The notes beneath the pieces were generated by a model, which was not told the DNA's origin, did no database searches, and saw only the letters and a list, made by a program, of their open reading frames with translations. This document shows positions 61,567 through 64,000 of a stretch of 64,000 nt of DNA, one piece after another. Each line of letters opens with the position of its first letter. The first letter of the stretch is position 1. A program made the translations under genes and the position numbers. The stretch is from Algibacter sp. L1A34 (GTDB lineage Bacteria; Bacteroidota; Bacteroidia; Flavobacteriales; Flavobacteriaceae): NCBI RefSeq assembly GCF_009796805.1, contig NZ_CP047029.1, forward strand, positions 857,501-921,500, given 5' to 3'.

Positions 61567-61726
61567 TATGAATCCGTTTTAGAATTAAGCTTCATGATTT
61601 TATAAAAACATCATTTAAAGCTGTATAAATTTACGAATAATTCAAAAGAATACTAAAAATTAAACAGATTTTATTGCAAAGTACTAATCTAAAAATAATT
61701 TAAGCCTAATAAAATCTTTGTAAAAA

Positions 61727-61756
61727 CAAAAAAACCACTCTTTTCAGAATGGTTTT
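61727..61756 (-). terminator. Terminator of the penicillin-binding protein gene
   Basis: On the minus strand AAACCA-TTCT pairs with AGAG-TGGTTT around a GAAA loop (one mismatch), followed by a T-rich run, 49 bp after the PBP stop and before scoA. Confidence 0.75.
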
Positions 61757-61804
61757 ATATTTAAATTTCTATTCTGAAATGATATTCAGAACAAAATTTT
61801 CTAT

Positions 61805-64000
61805 CTAAAAATCTAAATCCTGAGGAGTATCAGTATCTTGTTGATCCGCATCACCTGTCTCTTCAACTTTAGAACAATCTACATTTATAGATAGGTTTTT
61901 AGGCTTTTGAAAATCGGATTTTGAAATTTCTAAATGTTTATCACCGTAGCAACTCTTCATATAAACTCCCCAAATAGGTAACGCCATAGCAGCACCTTGT
62001 CCATAAGTTATAGATGGGAAATGTGCCGCTCTATCTTCTGCTCCAACCCAAACACCTGTTACTAAATTTGGTACCATCCCCATAAACCAACCATCACTTT
62101 GGTTTTGCGTTGTTCCGGTTTTACCAGCAATTGGGTTTGTAAATTCGTATGGATATCCTGTAATAACTTCTCTATAATCTGCTCTGTAAGAATCTCTACC
62201 TTTCCCCCTTAATCTTGCACCAGAACCAGATTGCGTTACACCTTCCATAAGTTTTACGGTAACATAAGCGGTTTCTGCACTTAAAACATCTCTAGTTTCA
62301 GGCTTAAATTGATATAAAATAGTTCCGTTTTTATCGGCAATTGTAGTAACCATTACTGGTTTGGTATAAACACCTTGATTTGCAAATGTAGAATATGCGC
62401 CAACCATTTCGTATACACTAATATCTGGCGTTCCTAACGCTATTGAAGGTACCGCAGGAATATCTGATTCAATCCCTAACTTTCTAACCAAATCTATAAC
62501 CGTTTGTGGCCCAACCTTATCAATTAATTGTGCTGTAATTGTATTTACTGAATTTGCCAAAGCATTTTTCAACGTACGCGTTCCACCATATTCACCACCT
62601 GAGTTTTTAGGACACCAAGCTTCTGGATTACCATATTTATTGGCTTCTATACAGAATGGAGTATCTGGCAACTCATCGCAAGGCGATAAATGTAACTGAT
62701 CCATAGCCGCTGTATAAACAAAAGGTTTAAAAGTAGAACCAATTTGACGCTTACCTTGGTTTACCATATCGTATTGAAAATGGCGATAGTTTATACCACC
62801 TACCCAAGCTTTAACATGGCCCGTTTGCGGATCCATAGACATCATACCTGTACGTAAAAAAGACTTATAATAACGCATAGAATCTATGGGTTTCATGATA
62901 GTATCTATTTCCGATGCTTTACCTTCTCTCCATGCAAAAACAGACATTTCTGCTGGCTTATTAAACGAATCTTCAATTTCTTTATCCGATTTTTTTAAGT
63001 CGTATTTAAGATGTCTCCAACGTTCAGACTGTTTCATACCTCGTCTTAATAAAGATGCTATTTCATTTTTATCAAGATCTAGAAACGGTGCTGTTGGGTT
63101 ACGTTCTGGTGTGTTTTGATGAAAAAACTCAGCTTGTAATCTTGGCATATGTTCTTGCACTGCATCTTCTGCATGCTTTTGCATACGTGAATCGATGGTG
63201 GTGTAAATTTTTAATCCGTCGTTGTATAAATTATATTTTGTGCCGTCTGGTTTCGGATTATCTTTAATCCAATTTTTCATAAAACCATCTAAATACCCTC
63301 TAAAATAAGTTGCTATACCTTCTCGATGCGACTCTGGAGAATAATTTAAATCTAAATCTGTTTTTTGCAGAGAATCTTTTACTGCTTCCGATATAAAATC
63401 GTATTTCTCCATTTGAGCCAACACCACATTTCTACGTGTTTTTGTAAGCTCTACTCTTTTTCTTGGATTGAATAAAGATGAATTTTTAAACATCCCGACT
63501 AGCATAGCAGATTCTTTTAAATCTAATTCCATTGGCTCTTTTCCAAAATAAATACGCGAAGCACTACGAATACCATCGGCATTATTTAAAAAATCGTAAA
63601 TATTGAAGTATTGCGCAATAATCTCTTCTTTGGTATATTGACGTTCTAAACGAATAGCAATGATCCATTCTTTTACTTTTTGCAAAACACGCTCTATAAT
63701 ATTTTTTGAACCTTCACCATGAAATAACTGCTTTGCCAATTGTTGAGAAATAGTACTTGCTCCTCCACCGCTACCAAGCGTCAAAATTGCACGTAAAGTT
63801 CCTTTGGCATCAATACCAGAGTGATCTTTAAAACGTGCATCTTCTGTTGCTATTAAAGCATTCACCAAATATTGTGGTAACTCATTATAACCAACAGGTG
63901 TTCTGTTATCATTAAAATAGAATTTCCCCAGTGTTTGTCCATCTGAAGAAATAATTTCGGTTGCTAAATTTGTTTTAGGGTTTTCTAGCACTGTGTGATC
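61805..64000 (-). CDS. Class A penicillin-binding protein 1A (N-terminus cut by right edge)
   Basis: At least 731 codons. The first apparent start (GTG at 63991) is internal, since the frame continues DHTV before LENPKTNLATEI, so the N-terminal anchor lies outside the window. Glycosyltransferase (GT51) domain: EDARFKDHSGIDAKG with the catalytic Glu, GGASTISQQLAKQL. Transpeptidase domain: SxxK in GSTFKPFVYTAA, SxN in NALANSVNTITAQ, KTG in AGKTGTTQNQSDGWFMG. Polymerises and cross-links peptidoglycan in the periplasm. The C-terminus is Asp-rich (DADQQDTDTPQDLDF). Confidence 0.96.
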   Translation of the reverse strand, partial: DHTVLENPKTNLATEIISSDGQTLGKFYFNDNRTPVGYNELPQYLVNALIATEDARFKDHSGIDAKGTLRAILTLGSGGGASTISQQLAKQLFHGEGSKNIIERVLQKVKEWIIAIRLERQYTKEEIIAQYFNIYDFLNNADGIRSASRIYFGKEPMELDLKESAMLVGMFKNSSLFNPRKRVELTKTRRNVVLAQMEKYDFISEAVKDSLQKTDLDLNYSPESHREGIATYFRGYLDGFMKNWIKDNPKPDGTKYNLYNDGLKIYTTIDSRMQKHAEDAVQEHMPRLQAEFFHQNTPERNPTAPFLDLDKNEIASLLRRGMKQSERWRHLKYDLKKSDKEIEDSFNKPAEMSVFAWREGKASEIDTIMKPIDSMRYYKSFLRTGMMSMDPQTGHVKAWVGGINYRHFQYDMVNQGKRQIGSTFKPFVYTAAMDQLHLSPCDELPDTPFCIEANKYGNPEAWCPKNSGGEYGGTRTLKNALANSVNTITAQLIDKVGPQTVIDLVRKLGIESDIPAVPSIALGTPDISVYEMVGAYSTFANQGVYTKPVMVTTIADKNGTILYQFKPETRDVLSAETAYVTVKLMEGVTQSGSGARLRGKGRDSYRADYREVITGYPYEFTNPIAGKTGTTQNQSDGWFMGMVPNLVTGVWVGAEDRAAHFPSITYGQGAAMALPIWGVYMKSCYGDKHLEISKSDFQKPKNLSINVDCSKVEETGDADQQDTDTPQDLDF

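Overview
The window looks like chromosomal DNA of a low-GC member of the Flavobacteriaceae (Bacteroidetes). The signs are: promoters of the Bacteroidetes TAnnTTTG type with few clear Shine-Dalgarno sequences; a DnaE polymerase carrying an N-terminal proofreading domain; bS16 with an Ala/Glu-rich tail; a fused HemC-HemD; TonB receptor/DUF4249 lipoprotein pairs; and best-matching gene sets such as rimP-nusA-infB, hemA-hemCD and scoA/scoB. I see no rRNA, tRNA, CRISPR array, transposase, integrase or phage gene.

Layout. 0-3.5 kb: DUF58 protein (cut by the left edge), ClpP, thioredoxin, a gene-poor stretch, and an unrecognised secreted 528-residue protein ending in a very long palindromic terminator. 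3.6-10.5 kb: an accessory island on the minus strand (unknown exported protein, TonB-dependent receptor, DUF4249 lipoprotein, barrel-less MG2/plug protein). It is bracketed by two near-identical copies of the last ~160 bp of dnaE, one inside the intact dnaE and one orphaned at the far end of the island. 10.5-24.9 kb: dnaE, a lactonase-type beta-propeller, rpsP-rimM-tRNA methyltransferase, a glutaryl-CoA-dehydrogenase-like enzyme, a 1148-residue protein that I believe is a PPi-type PEP carboxykinase, a metallophosphoesterase and an Asp/Glu racemase-like protein. 25-30.7 kb: infB-nusA-rimP, with a terminator-like hairpin in the leader, and a divergent tandem-Usp protein.

30.8-49.4 kb is a heme supercluster. 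An AraC-type regulator is transcribed away from hemA. On its side, a tight minus-strand run (51-codon small ORF, ThuA-like lipoprotein, hemH, MATE exporter, hemJ) follows it. On the other side are hemA, hemCD, trkH, trkA, hemE, an EI24 membrane protein, a GNAT enzyme, hemF, a YchJ-type protein and a bestrophin-like membrane protein. A membrane-embedded SF2 helicase converges on this run, and hemB lies beyond it. Together these cover every step from glutamyl-tRNA to protoheme except hemL (GSA aminotransferase), all with oxygen-compatible enzymes (HemF, HemJ). An inverted repeat between the divergent AraC and hemA promoters is a candidate operator.

49.4-64 kb: a DM13 lipoprotein with an outer-membrane barrel, a second large MG2/plug protein, a six-gene compact run (CNNM/CBS protein, O6-alkylguanine methyltransferase, hotdog DUF4442, serine hydrolase, 3'-5' exonuclease, double-ATPase peptide ABC subunit), the two subunits of succinyl-CoA:3-oxoacid CoA-transferase, and a class A PBP cut by the right edge.

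The observations most worth following up are the dnaE-3'-end duplication flanking the island, a family of structured dispersed repeats with three diverged copies at ~1.5, 3.8 and 42.2 kb, the PPi-PEPCK candidate, the helicase with two membrane spans, the rimP leader terminator and the AraC/hemA control region.
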